Positions 1 through 6,820 of a DNA stretch of 14,607 nucleotides are shown piece by piece. The DNA comes from Candidatus Omnitrophota bacterium (lineage in GTDB: Bacteria > Omnitrophota > 4484-213), in contig DAOWKH010000036.1 in the NCBI GenBank assembly GCA_030639955.1, positions 1 to 14,607 of the forward strand, in the 5' to 3' direction. Numbering within the stretch: the first letter of the stretch is position 1; every line of letters begins with the position of its first letter. Both the position numbers and the translations under genes were made by a program. Below the pieces are notes generated by a model. It had not been told where the DNA came from, searched no databases, and worked only from the letters and a program-made list of their open reading frames with translations.

Positions 1-541
1 GACCCCCATCACTATCATCATCGTCTTCATCTTCTTCTACCACTTGGGCATAATTGAGAGTAAACACCTTGGTAATTGTCTCTATATCGGGCTCGGAGGT
101 CTCTTTGACGATAAAAATATCGCTATCTTCTGCCTGTTCATAGGTCAGGTTATTACCTTTTAAGATAGTATTCAAAGCATCTTCTACCGAGACCTTGTCC
201 AGATAAAGGGTAATCTTGCTATCTTTAATCCTTTCACCAGCAATAAAATTCAAGCCCGACTGCTGAGAAAAGATTTTAAGCACATCCTTCATATTGGCGT
301 CCTGAAAATCCATTGAGATAGTAGGCATTGCTTCTTCTTTAGCTACTTTAACCTCTTTTAATTTTCCAGGGATAACTTCGGTGCGGCTTATGCGGGGTTT
401 TTCCTTTTCTATCCAGTCCTTATACTTCGCCATCCCCCCTGTCTCACCCTGTTTTAATTGCTTAATATCCTGGGCGAAAATAGCAAAGGGCAAAGAGCAA
501 AGGGCAAAGAGAATAATAACTAAAAACAATCTCTTATTCAT
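1..541 (-). CDS. pilQ: PilQ/GspD-type secretin, N-terminal part (runs off left edge)
   Basis: This is the 5' part of a secretin gene whose product would form the outer-membrane pore of a type IV pilus or type II secretion-like machine. My translation from the ATG at 539-541 gives 180 residues before the window ends. Residues 1-24 are a signal peptide ending FAIFAQ, with cleavage probably before D25. Residues about 75-145 read as a secretin/TonB short N-terminal (STN-like) domain: PTISMDFQDANMKDVLKIF, then SGLNFIAG, a VSVEDALNTIL segment and an IFIV strand. It is followed by VFTLNYAQV, the usual entry to a secretin N-domain. The segment then turns very acidic (EEDEDDDDSDGG) at the edge. A Shine-Dalgarno GGAGG lies 4 bases before the ATG, and the gap to pilP is 13 bases. 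Its place after pilM-N-O-P supports PilQ. The pore-forming domain lies outside the window, so GspD cannot be excluded. Confidence 0.85.
   Translation of the reverse strand, partial: MNKRLFLVIILFALCSLPFAIFAQDIKQLKQGETGGMAKYKDWIEKEKPRISRTEVIPGKLKEVKVAKEEAMPTISMDFQDANMKDVLKIFSQQSGLNFIAGERIKDSKITLYLDKVSVEDALNTILKGNNLTYEQAEDSDIFIVKETSEPDIETITKVFTLNYAQVVEEDEDDDDSDGG
483..510. repeat. Heptanucleotide array in the pilQ signal peptide
   Basis: Four adjacent 7-base units, gcaaagg, gcaaaga, gcaaagg and gcaaaga (plus-strand reading), lie inside the signal-peptide codons of the PilQ-like gene. On the coding strand they read as LFALCSLPFA, the hydrophobic core. No unit creates a stop codon on the coding strand. 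Confidence 0.9.
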
Positions 542-554
542 AATTCCTCCATTT

Positions 555-944
555 CTATTTTACCTTTGGTCTAATCGTGAATATCTTTCCCTGATATATC
601 AGAATCACTCCTTCTTTTCTTATCTCCAAAACTTCTGCTCCCGAAATTCTGTCTCCCTTTTTTACTACTTGATTATTGATAATTGCCCGTGGTTGATAAC
701 CCCAGGTAAAACCCTGCAAACTCATCTGGGGCAAAGTAATTTCTGTTTCTACGCTTGGTGGTGGCGTTTCTGTTTCAAGAATGTCTAAAGGACTGCGAAA
801 AGGGTCTCTTTTGCTCGGTTGATACTCAACAGTAGGATAATCAATCTTTTTTTCTGCTTCAGCATAGACCCAGGATGAACCTATAAATATAAAAATCAAT
901 AAAAAAGGAAAAATACCAAGTTTTTCTATTTGCGATTTTTTCAT
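555..944 (-). CDS. pilP: PilP-like type IV pilus assembly protein
   Basis: The 129-residue exported protein matches the PilP pattern. PilP bridges the inner-membrane PilN-PilO complex to the PilQ secretin in the periplasm. Residues 1-28 form a signal peptide (hydrophobic FPFLLIFIFIG, probable cleavage after VYA). Next comes a proline-rich linker with the family-typical KRDPFRSPLD (about 45-54) and a C-terminal beta domain from LPQMSLQGFTWG (about 72) to the end, containing AIINNQVVKKGDRI and VILIYQGKIFTIRP. Classical PilP proteins are lipoproteins; there is no lipobox cysteine here, so this one appears to be cleaved by signal peptidase I or membrane-anchored. The ATG at 942-944 is preceded by GGGG, which belongs to the palindromic element upstream. 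The position between pilO and pilQ matches the usual pilMNOPQ order. Confidence 0.85.
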   Translation of the reverse strand: MKKSQIEKLGIFPFLLIFIFIGSSWVYAEAEKKIDYPTVEYQPSKRDPFRSPLDILETETPPPSVETEITLPQMSLQGFTWGYQPRAIINNQVVKKGDRISGAEVLEIRKEGVILIYQGKIFTIRPKVK

Positions 945-949
945 ATTTA

Positions 950-1042
950 CCCCGTTAAATAATTCGCCTATGGTTCACCCTGTTAAATAGTGCTGGAAGC
1001 AATTTAACAGGGTAAATTCCGCCTTTGGCGGATTTAACGGGG
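950..1042. repeat. Nested palindromic element overlapping the pilO 3' end and pilP leader
   Basis: The outer arms are perfect 11-base inverted repeats: ccccgttaaat at 950-960 and atttaacgggg at 1032-1042. Inside are a perfect 12-base stem (accctgttaaat at 977-988 with atttaacagggt at 1002-1013, 13-base loop) and a small ccgcc-ttt-ggcgg hairpin at 1019-1031. The heptamer gttaaat or its complement occurs four times. The right outer arm contains the last pilO codons and its TAA stop. The left outer arm supplies the GGGG just before the pilP ATG. It fills the whole pilO-pilP spacer. Confidence 0.9.
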
Positions 1043-1582
1043 CGAGCAAAATAAACTCACCGTCAAATTTGCCCTCACCTTTATCTCATCAGAAGAATCT
1101 ATCTTGATCTCTTTTTCTCTTTCAAAAGTCATCGTCTCTATTAAAATAAACTGACGAGAATTTTCTAATTTAGAAACAAACTGCCCCAATTGATTATAAG
1201 TAGCTTTTATTCCAAGAACCAGAGGCAATTTTTGATAATAATTTTCTCTTTGCAAACTTCCGGGGTTAATCGAGATAATCTCGGTATTAGTTTCGTTGGC
1301 TAACTTAGTAATTTGGTTAATAAAATAAGAGATACTTTTATTGTCGGATAGGCGGAACCTCCGTCTCTGAATATCCTTTTGCTGCTTACTCACTTGGCTT
1401 AATAATTTACTTCTCTCTTCTTCTTTTCTCTGGATAGATTCTATTTCGCGTATCTTTTTTTTCGCCGGTTGATAGATAAAGTTCATTCCTGCAATTGCCA
1501 CAAATAAAATTAGGCCAATAGAAACGATTATCGTCTTTAATTTATAGCCGCTTATCTTTAATTCGTATTTTATCTTTTTCAT
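1034..1582 (-). CDS. pilO: PilO-like inner-membrane alignment protein
   Basis: This 182-residue protein has the PilO layout: a short cytoplasmic N-terminus, one membrane helix (about 16-37, TIIVSIGLILFVAIAGMNFIY), a coiled coil rich in K, E, R and Q (about 40-75), then a small periplasmic ferredoxin-like domain (about 80-180). The last contains the family-like ISYFINQITKLANETN, a LPLVLGIKATYNQLGQFVSKLEN stretch and a closing strand VRANLTVSLF. PilO pairs with PilN in the inner membrane and links to PilP. The ATG overlaps the stop of the upstream pilM-pilN gene by 4 bases (ATGA), typical of translational coupling. The final residues and the TAA stop lie inside a palindromic element, so the exact C-terminus may have been set by its insertion. 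Confidence 0.87.
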   Translation of the reverse strand: MKKIKYELKISGYKLKTIIVSIGLILFVAIAGMNFIYQPAKKKIREIESIQRKEEERSKLLSQVSKQQKDIQRRRFRLSDNKSISYFINQITKLANETNTEIISINPGSLQRENYYQKLPLVLGIKATYNQLGQFVSKLENSRQFILIETMTFEREKEIKIDSSDEIKVRANLTVSLFCSPR

Positions 1583-3144
1583 TGCATATTTATTTCAAAG
1601 TTAGTAATCTTGTGTCCTCGCTCTTCGCCCTCACCGATAGGTCCCATTTCAGGGTCTTTTTTAAAACCCTGTTTTAAGAGCTCATTCTTCCCTATAGTAG
1701 AAACCAAATTAGTAATTGTTTCTGTTTCTTTTTGTTTATCTCCTAAAAATATCGAACCTTTTAAATTTAGACGCAGAGGACTTTCTGTCCAGTTAATTTC
1801 TCTGAACCACAGATTATCCGGCAAAATTTCATTTAACTTATTTAACTTTGCGGTTAAAAAGAATCTCTCGCCGATCAGCTTTTTTAAAACAGATTTTTCT
1901 CTTTTCAAATCCTTCTTTTTTAATTTCAATTGCGAAATATTTAAATTTCTTATCGCAGCGGCTACCTTTGGACGCTGTCTTATCGTCTCATCTAATTCAT
2001 TCCTCGCTGTTTTTATCTGGCCCTGGGTGATGAAAAAAATGCCGCCTAAAATCAAAATTGTTAGCACCCCTTCTGCAATCAGCGTCTTCACGAAATTTTC
2101 TTTTTCGGCAGCTATTTTCTTAATAATCTCTTCCTGCTGCCATAAATTTATTTCCAAACTTGATTTCGTTATTCCCTTCAAAGCCAATCCAGCCGCAAAA
2201 CAAAATCCTGCTCCTAAACCCTCAGCATTAAGGAGTCCTTTCGCTACTTCTCCTAATTCAACATTTATCTTAAAATTTTCTTTGAAACTCTCTACTAATT
2301 TTGGCTCTATCTCTTCATCGCTACAAAGAATTATTTTGTCTATTTTTTCCTGCTTCAGCTTTTTCTCATAATAATTAAAAGAGAACCTTATTTCATTTAA
2401 TAAATTATCAAAAGTGGACTTCTCTTTTTCCTCCTGCGTTATTTTAATATCACGCACAAAATAAAAAATGTTATTCTTTAATATATTAACATTGGCGTTA
2501 TCTCCGATAATGCTCACAATTACTGTTGACTGGTTAGGATTTATCTGCTCATTTAACTGCAAAATCCTATCCGCTGAAGAAGAAACTGGTTCTAAAATAA
2601 GCACTTTTAGGCCTATTTGGGCTAAATCAGAAATTATTTTTTGCACTTCTTTCTTTTGAGTAGCGGCAAAAACTACCTCCATTCTCTTTTCTTCTTCTTT
2701 CTTAACTACCTGAAAATCAAAAAATATATCCTCAATGTTAAAAGGAATATGCCTCTTTGCTTCAAATTTTATAGCTGACTTCCATTCCTGTTCAGGAATG
2801 AGTGGCATCTGAAAATATCTAAGCATTGTACTTTCTAAAGGAAGATTAACAATTACCTCTTCTATTTTGAGATTGCTTTTACGGATTGCCCTTTTTACTG
2901 CCTGGATAATTGTAGTACCGTCAGCAATCTCTTCGCGGACAAAACCAACAAGTTTAGGGCCTGCCGGGGTCCTTTCCAATTGCATTAAGTCAACAAATTT
3001 GGGACCAATATATAAACCGGTTACTTTATCCCGCACCTTTTTACCCCCCACCAAAATTCTGCTGTGAGGTTTAATAACCCTAGGCGGGCGGGGTAGGCGG
3101 ATTTTTTTAGTAATGATAAGGAATTTTGAAAATATAGGTTTCAT
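1579..3144 (-). CDS. pilM/pilN: Fused PilM-PilN type IV pilus assembly protein
   Basis: The 521-residue protein joins two normally separate proteins. Residues about 40-325 are PilM, the actin-like cytoplasmic ATP-binding protein: VTGLYIGPKFVDLMQLE, a MLRYFQMPLIP segment, KFEAKRHIPF, the FNYYEKK helix and a closing GLGAGFCFAAGLAL. Residues 328-334 (SLEINLW) match the short N-terminal motif by which PilN binds PilM. A membrane helix (about 354-374), a coiled coil (about 376-430) and a periplasmic PilN-like domain (about 435-521, LPDNLWFREINWTESPLRLNLKG) follow. The fusion makes the PilM-PilN contact covalent. The annotated ATG overlaps pilW by 38 bases and lacks a clear Shine-Dalgarno site. A GTG at 3034-3036 follows a GGGGGG run and lies close to where PilM usually begins, so the true protein may be about 36 residues shorter. 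Confidence 0.88.
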   Translation of the reverse strand: MKPIFSKFLIITKKIRLPRPPRVIKPHSRILVGGKKVRDKVTGLYIGPKFVDLMQLERTPAGPKLVGFVREEIADGTTIIQAVKRAIRKSNLKIEEVIVNLPLESTMLRYFQMPLIPEQEWKSAIKFEAKRHIPFNIEDIFFDFQVVKKEEEKRMEVVFAATQKKEVQKIISDLAQIGLKVLILEPVSSSADRILQLNEQINPNQSTVIVSIIGDNANVNILKNNIFYFVRDIKITQEEKEKSTFDNLLNEIRFSFNYYEKKLKQEKIDKIILCSDEEIEPKLVESFKENFKINVELGEVAKGLLNAEGLGAGFCFAAGLALKGITKSSLEINLWQQEEIIKKIAAEKENFVKTLIAEGVLTILILGGIFFITQGQIKTARNELDETIRQRPKVAAAIRNLNISQLKLKKKDLKREKSVLKKLIGERFFLTAKLNKLNEILPDNLWFREINWTESPLRLNLKGSIFLGDKQKETETITNLVSTIGKNELLKQGFKKDPEMGPIGEGEERGHKITNFEINMQ

Positions 3145-3733
3145 TATCAGCAGCGGGTATTATTTTAATTTGAATACCATCGCTTTTAATCTCGCACTTC
3201 GTAGCAGCTATATCTTTACAATACATAAATTCTAAACCGTTAATCTTAATCTGAGGAACGATAATTTCAGCGTGCCATGAAGTAGGCCAACCTCCGTTAT
3301 ATATCTGCGTGCTCTTCTTGATATCCGTGCTATCAAGCCAATACCTGTATCGTTTATCTTCATTATCGAGTCCATTTCCATCTATATCTACAAAAACGGT
3401 AAAAAGCCCCGCGATATCTGTAGTTCCATCAGAGGGTGAGATTGCGCCAAATGTCTCTACGAAATCTATCCCCCTTCCTTTCTCTCCAGTCCTGCTTACC
3501 TCTCTCAATCCCTTTACAATACACTCCATTGCCAAATTTGCTTTATGTTGGCTCAGAATCTGCGCACTGGTATCGGTAAAACTCTTCTGACCAGCTAAAA
3601 AAACAGTGATTATTCCTAAAAAGACCACCCCGACAATTACTCCGGCAACAAGGAGTTCGACGAGGGTAAACCCCTTCTCGGTAAGCGGTTTTCGGTTAGC
3701 GGTCAGCGGGTTGCGGGAAAAACACTCTTTCAT
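3107..3733 (-). CDS. PilW-like minor prepilin with repeat-derived leader
   Basis: The 208-residue protein carries a type III (prepilin peptidase) signal: basic leader, cleavage site G21-F22, then FTLVELLVAGVIVGVVFLGI with glutamate at +5 and a long hydrophobic helix. The globular part contains FTVFVDIDGNGLDNEDKRYRYW, like a calcium-binding DxDxxG loop, and ends in beta strands (IKIIPAADNETYIFKIPYHY), fitting PilW-type minor pilins. Two cysteines (CKDIAATKC) could form a disulfide. Minor pilins of this kind prime pilus assembly from the inner membrane. The leader of 21 residues is long; residues about 6-19 (containing NPLTANRKPLTEK) are encoded by a heptanucleotide array. The gene starts 1 base after the PilX-like gene and overlaps pilM-pilN. 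PilW is my best family guess; other PulG/PilJ-type assignments are possible. Confidence 0.8.
   Translation of the reverse strand: MKECFSRNPLTANRKPLTEKGFTLVELLVAGVIVGVVFLGIITVFLAGQKSFTDTSAQILSQHKANLAMECIVKGLREVSRTGEKGRGIDFVETFGAISPSDGTTDIAGLFTVFVDIDGNGLDNEDKRYRYWLDSTDIKKSTQIYNGGWPTSWHAEIIVPQIKINGLEFMYCKDIAATKCEIKSDGIQIKIIPAADNETYIFKIPYHY
3679..3720. repeat. Heptanucleotide array in the PilW-like leader
   Basis: Six consecutive 7-base units are seen on the plus strand: cggtaag, cggtttt, cggttag, cggtcag, cgggttg and cgggaaa. They encode the prepilin leader, giving a 7-residue periodicity (RNPLTAN then RKPLTEK). Perfect copies of the coding-strand unit ctaaccg would place TAA in every frame. 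At the point where the reading frame would meet it, the unit is aaaaccg and the codons are CGA AAA. Confidence 0.9.
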
Positions 3734-3734
3734 T

Positions 3735-4109
3735 TTAATAAGTTACTGTTGCTTCAATCTTATATTCATAATCGAGAGGATTGCTTCCTCCATTTTTGAC
3801 TATTTTTTCTATCTTAATATTTTCTTTTGGCGTTAAACCTTCCCATGTTGCCCAACCTGCATCTCCCGTGTTAATAATAACATCATTAACCGCATATATT
3901 GAATTACCCTTTTGCACTTCATACGCCACCTTTTGAATCCCTCCTAGAGCAAAATGGTATGCCCTTTCTTTATCCACGGATTTCTGTTTGACTATCTTAT
4001 AGTGATTATAAGACAAGCTTATAATCCCCGCACCAACAACTGCCAGGATAACCGCAATCACTATTGCCGCAACTAATTCTACCCCCCCTTTGTTGTTGTC
4101 TATGTTCAT
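3735..4109 (-). CDS. PilX/GspK-like minor prepilin
   Basis: The protein has 124 residues if it starts at the ATG at 4107-4109, which has a purine-rich AAGGGGGAAGG just upstream. An in-frame TTG at 4146-4148 would add 13 residues but would overlap the preceding gene and has no such site. The N-terminus, NNKGGVELVAAIVIAVILAV, is a pilin-like hydrophobic helix after a short polar leader, but it lacks the canonical G-FTLxE: glutamate follows GGV directly. PilX and GspK minor pilins show similar deviations. The following region (ERAYHFALGGIQKVAYEV) resembles the conserved alanine-rich helix of PilX. The position between PilV-like and PilW-like genes matches minor-pilin operons. Function as an initiating minor pilin is inferred from that context. 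Confidence 0.7.
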   Translation of the reverse strand: MNIDNNKGGVELVAAIVIAVILAVVGAGIISLSYNHYKIVKQKSVDKERAYHFALGGIQKVAYEVQKGNSIYAVNDVIINTGDAGWATWEGLTPKENIKIEKIVKNGGSNPLDYEYKIEATVTY

Positions 4110-4132
4110 TCCTTCCCCCTTAACAATTTTTG

Positions 4133-4504
4133 TTACCTTCCTGTCCAACTAACTTCAAAATCAACTTGTTTATACGGATAAGATATATTATAAACAGGTA
4201 ATGTTGTTTCGTCTATCACTATATCCCATTCTTCCTCTATCAAAGTGCCATAAGAACCAGAAACAATAGCAAGCCCATCATAATTTTCCATCGCATTCTT
4301 TCCGACATCTACAAAATTATAGTCTTTCCCGGTAACCTCCTCCAATATTTTTGTCCGCGCATCATTCAAAGCCACAATCTTATCGCCACTCTTATGAGCT
4401 GTTTTCCTGGATACAACAAATATCCCCAACATCCCTACGGCAATAATCCCTACAATTACCGAAGCCACCAAAACCTCTACTAAGGTCATACCTCTATTTC
4501 TCAT
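4133..4504 (-). CDS. PilV-like minor prepilin
   Basis: The 123-residue protein has a very short leader (MRNRG), prepilin peptidase cleavage after G5, and the mature start MTLVEVLVASVIVGIIAVGMLGIF with glutamate at +5. This N-methylation/hydrophobic helix is diagnostic of type IV pilins and pseudopilins. The next stretch (KIVALNDARTKILEEVTG) matches the PilV-type helix, where members usually carry an AxxxAQ-like region. The small C-terminal domain ends in strand VDFEVSWTG. The product would be an inner-membrane minor pilin entering the pilus base. A Shine-Dalgarno GGGAGG lies 6 bases before the ATG. It is the first gene after a 225-base repeat-filled spacer, and starts the minor pilin set that leads into pilM-pilN. 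It is too short and divergent to name more exactly. Confidence 0.78.
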   Translation of the reverse strand: MRNRGMTLVEVLVASVIVGIIAVGMLGIFVVSRKTAHKSGDKIVALNDARTKILEEVTGKDYNFVDVGKNAMENYDGLAIVSGSYGTLIEEEWDIVIDETTLPVYNISYPYKQVDFEVSWTGR

Positions 4505-4551
4505 ATCTATCCTCCCAAAAAAATGTTAAAACTCGAATCTTCTTAAGTTCT

Positions 4552-4728
4552 AATGACCAAACTCAAGAGAATTTTCAATTTACAATTATCAATTTTCATT
4601 GAATTTTCAATTCTTTAATTTTCAATTCTTATATACCTCTATAAACCCTCTGGAGTTTAATTGAAAATTGGAAATTAGAAATTGATTGGAAATTAGAAAT
4701 TGAAAATTGGAAATTTATTTTGGTCATT
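4552..4728. repeat. Facing heptanucleotide arrays bounded by a 10-base inverted repeat
   Basis: This block fills most of the 225-base spacer between cpaE-cpaF and the PilV-like gene. It is bounded by a perfect inverted repeat, aatgaccaaa (4552-4561) and tttggtcatt (4719-4728). The left half (4571-4631) is built of 7-base units such as attttca, atttaca and attatca. The right half (4660-4715) is built of units of opposite orientation such as attgaaa, attggaa and attagaa. The arms could fold together into one large imperfect hairpin around a unique centre (about 4632-4659). I see no gene in it. Confidence 0.9.
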
Positions 4729-4729
4729 G

Positions 4730-6820
4730 CTACTCGCTACTTTTTTTGAACATCCCCCTATCTACCTCAATCCCCTTTATCTCTAACTCCTCGATGAATG
4801 TAGGTAGAAAACCAGTGGGTTCAAAAGAGCCAATTACCTTCCTATTCTTATCAATTCCCTTCTGGCTAAAAATAAAAATATCTTTCAAAGCAATGTTAGC
4901 ATTTTCTTCAATCCCTGTCAACTCCGAAATGCAGATAACTTTGCGTGAACCATCAGGCATCCGCGAGGTCTGAATTATCAAATCTATCGCCGCGGCAATC
5001 TGCTGACGAATAGCCCGCACCGGCAGATCCATTCCGCTCATTAATACCAATGTTTCCAGACGCGATAAGACATCGCGGGTAGAGTTTGCGTGCACGGTAG
5101 TCAATGAACCATCATGCCCGGTGTTCATTGCCTGCAGCATATCCAATGTCTCTCCACCCCGACACTCTCCGATGATAATTCTATCCGGACGCATCCTTAA
5201 GCTGTTCCTTAAAAGATCGCGCAGAGTAATCGCTCCTTTCCCTTCGATATTGGGCATCCGCGCCTCTAAAGCCCCCCAGTGCTGTTGATTCAGGCGTAAC
5301 TCCGCAGAATCCTCGATGGTAACGATTCTCTCTCCCTCGGGAATAAAAGAAGAAAAAACATTCAACAGCGTTGTCTTGCCTGAACCTGTCCCTCCGGAGA
5401 TAATAATATTCTTTCTGCCGAGCACGCAGGCCTTAAAGAAATCGCCCATCTCTTTAGTGAACGAACCAAAGGCAATGAAATCTTGGGCGACAAGCCGCTT
5501 ATGCGAAAACTTGCGGATGGTAAGCATCGGGCCTTTCAAAGATAAGGGGGAGATTATGGCATTGACCCGCGAGCCATCGGCGAGGCGGGCATCGACCATC
5601 GGAATACTTTCATCAATCCTTCTTCCCAGAGGAGCAACAATCCGCTCAATAATATGCAAAACCTGCTCATTGCTAATAAACTTTTTATTGGTGAGTTCTA
5701 ATTTCCCCTCCCGCTCAATATAAATCTGGTCTTTGTTATTTACCATTATTTCGGTGATTTCCGGGTCTTTTAATAAATCTTCTAAGGGCCCTAAACCCAG
5801 GGACTCATCGGCAATCTCTTTTACTAATTTCTGGCAGAGCTCGCGGGGGTAGCTTGTTCTCTCCTCGGCCAAAAGATGGGTAATAACCCGCTCTGTTTTA
5901 TCACGCAATCTCTTCGCCTTTGCCGAATCGCTTACTTCTCCGACTAAACTGGATCTGGAAAAAAGGTCTAATTTCTCTAAATCCAATTTTTCAATCAGAC
6001 GATTGTGAATTTTCTCTTTTAGTCCTCTTATCTCTTCGCTGTTCACAAGTGAAGGCTCTTTAGGTAAGATTGCTTCTGTTCTCCTGCCCATATCCTCCAT
6101 TGCCAGCATATTTGCTAAATCTCTAATTGCCTCACTCACAGGGTCATTGATGTCATCAATAACAACAGGAATCCCGCGATTAACAGACAAACCTACAGCC
6201 CTGCCGCTACTGGGAATATTAGCAATTATCTGGGCGGGCAGAACCTTCCTTATTTCAGAAAATCTGACTGCTCCTATACTCTCTGCGCGGTTAACTACTA
6301 CTTTGAGCATTTCAAGAGGAAGATATAAGGACTCGATTGTCTGGATTGCCTTATTGGTCTGCTCAATGGAAAGAACATCAGGGGTGGTGACCAAAAGAAT
6401 CAGATTTGCCTGCTCAAAAACAGCTGTTAACTTCTCACTAAATTTCTTCTCGGCATCAATTACTACATAGTCATATTTCTCGGCAAGGAAAGACAAAAAC
6501 TTTTTTAAAAACTGAGGTCTGATTAACTCGCCTTGTTTGGGTTGAGAAACTGTGGAGAGAATATCTATACCTGACGAATGGCGAGTCATGTATTTCCCTA
6601 AAATGCGGCTGTCTAATTGTTCAATGACAGGAATAATATCAGCTATTGTTTTAGAAACAGTAATATTTAGCATTTTGGCCACATCGCTACCAAATTGAAA
6701 GTCCAAATCTATCAGAGCTACTCTTTTTTGTTGTTGAGCTAAACAAACAGCTAAATTTGTAGCAATAATTGTACTCCCTACTCCACCTTTAGTGCTAAAA
6801 ATAACTATCGTTTTGGACAT
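4730..6820 (-). CDS. cpaE/cpaF: Fused CpaE/TadZ-CpaF/TadA pilus ATPase
   Basis: The 696-residue cytoplasmic protein joins two Tad pilus proteins. Residues 1-245 are a ParA/MinD-like domain of the CpaE/TadZ type, which places the pilus machinery at a cell position. Its deviant Walker A is KGGVGST (11-17), keeping the signature lysine but with serine where the second lysine normally sits, as often in TadZ. LIDLD (36-40) and YVVIDAE (118-124) form the remaining nucleotide site. Residues about 300-665 are the CpaF/TadA secretion ATPase that powers assembly: Walker A GGTGSGKTT (476-484), Asp box IEDSAEL (502-508), Walker B PDRIIIGECRG (545-555) and His box GHDGSLTTVHAN (568-579). The classical CpaE receiver domain is absent. 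It overlaps the secretin gene by 16 bases. No TadB/TadC follows. Confidence 0.93.
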   Translation of the reverse strand: MSKTIVIFSTKGGVGSTIIATNLAVCLAQQQKRVALIDLDFQFGSDVAKMLNITVSKTIADIIPVIEQLDSRILGKYMTRHSSGIDILSTVSQPKQGELIRPQFLKKFLSFLAEKYDYVVIDAEKKFSEKLTAVFEQANLILLVTTPDVLSIEQTNKAIQTIESLYLPLEMLKVVVNRAESIGAVRFSEIRKVLPAQIIANIPSSGRAVGLSVNRGIPVVIDDINDPVSEAIRDLANMLAMEDMGRRTEAILPKEPSLVNSEEIRGLKEKIHNRLIEKLDLEKLDLFSRSSLVGEVSDSAKAKRLRDKTERVITHLLAEERTSYPRELCQKLVKEIADESLGLGPLEDLLKDPEITEIMVNNKDQIYIEREGKLELTNKKFISNEQVLHIIERIVAPLGRRIDESIPMVDARLADGSRVNAIISPLSLKGPMLTIRKFSHKRLVAQDFIAFGSFTKEMGDFFKACVLGRKNIIISGGTGSGKTTLLNVFSSFIPEGERIVTIEDSAELRLNQQHWGALEARMPNIEGKGAITLRDLLRNSLRMRPDRIIIGECRGGETLDMLQAMNTGHDGSLTTVHANSTRDVLSRLETLVLMSGMDLPVRAIRQQIAAAIDLIIQTSRMPDGSRKVICISELTGIEENANIALKDIFIFSQKGIDKNRKVIGSFEPTGFLPTFIEELEIKGIEVDRGMFKKSSE

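Noticed and set aside
483..510. The short tandem arrays as possible CRISPRs
   Set aside because: Units are 7 bases, directly adjacent and without spacers, so they are simple tandem repeats.
4107..4148. TTG start at 4146-4148 for the PilX-like gene
   Set aside because: It would overlap the previous gene, lacks a ribosome binding site and adds 13 residues unlike a prepilin leader. The ATG at 4107-4109 has a purine-rich site immediately upstream.
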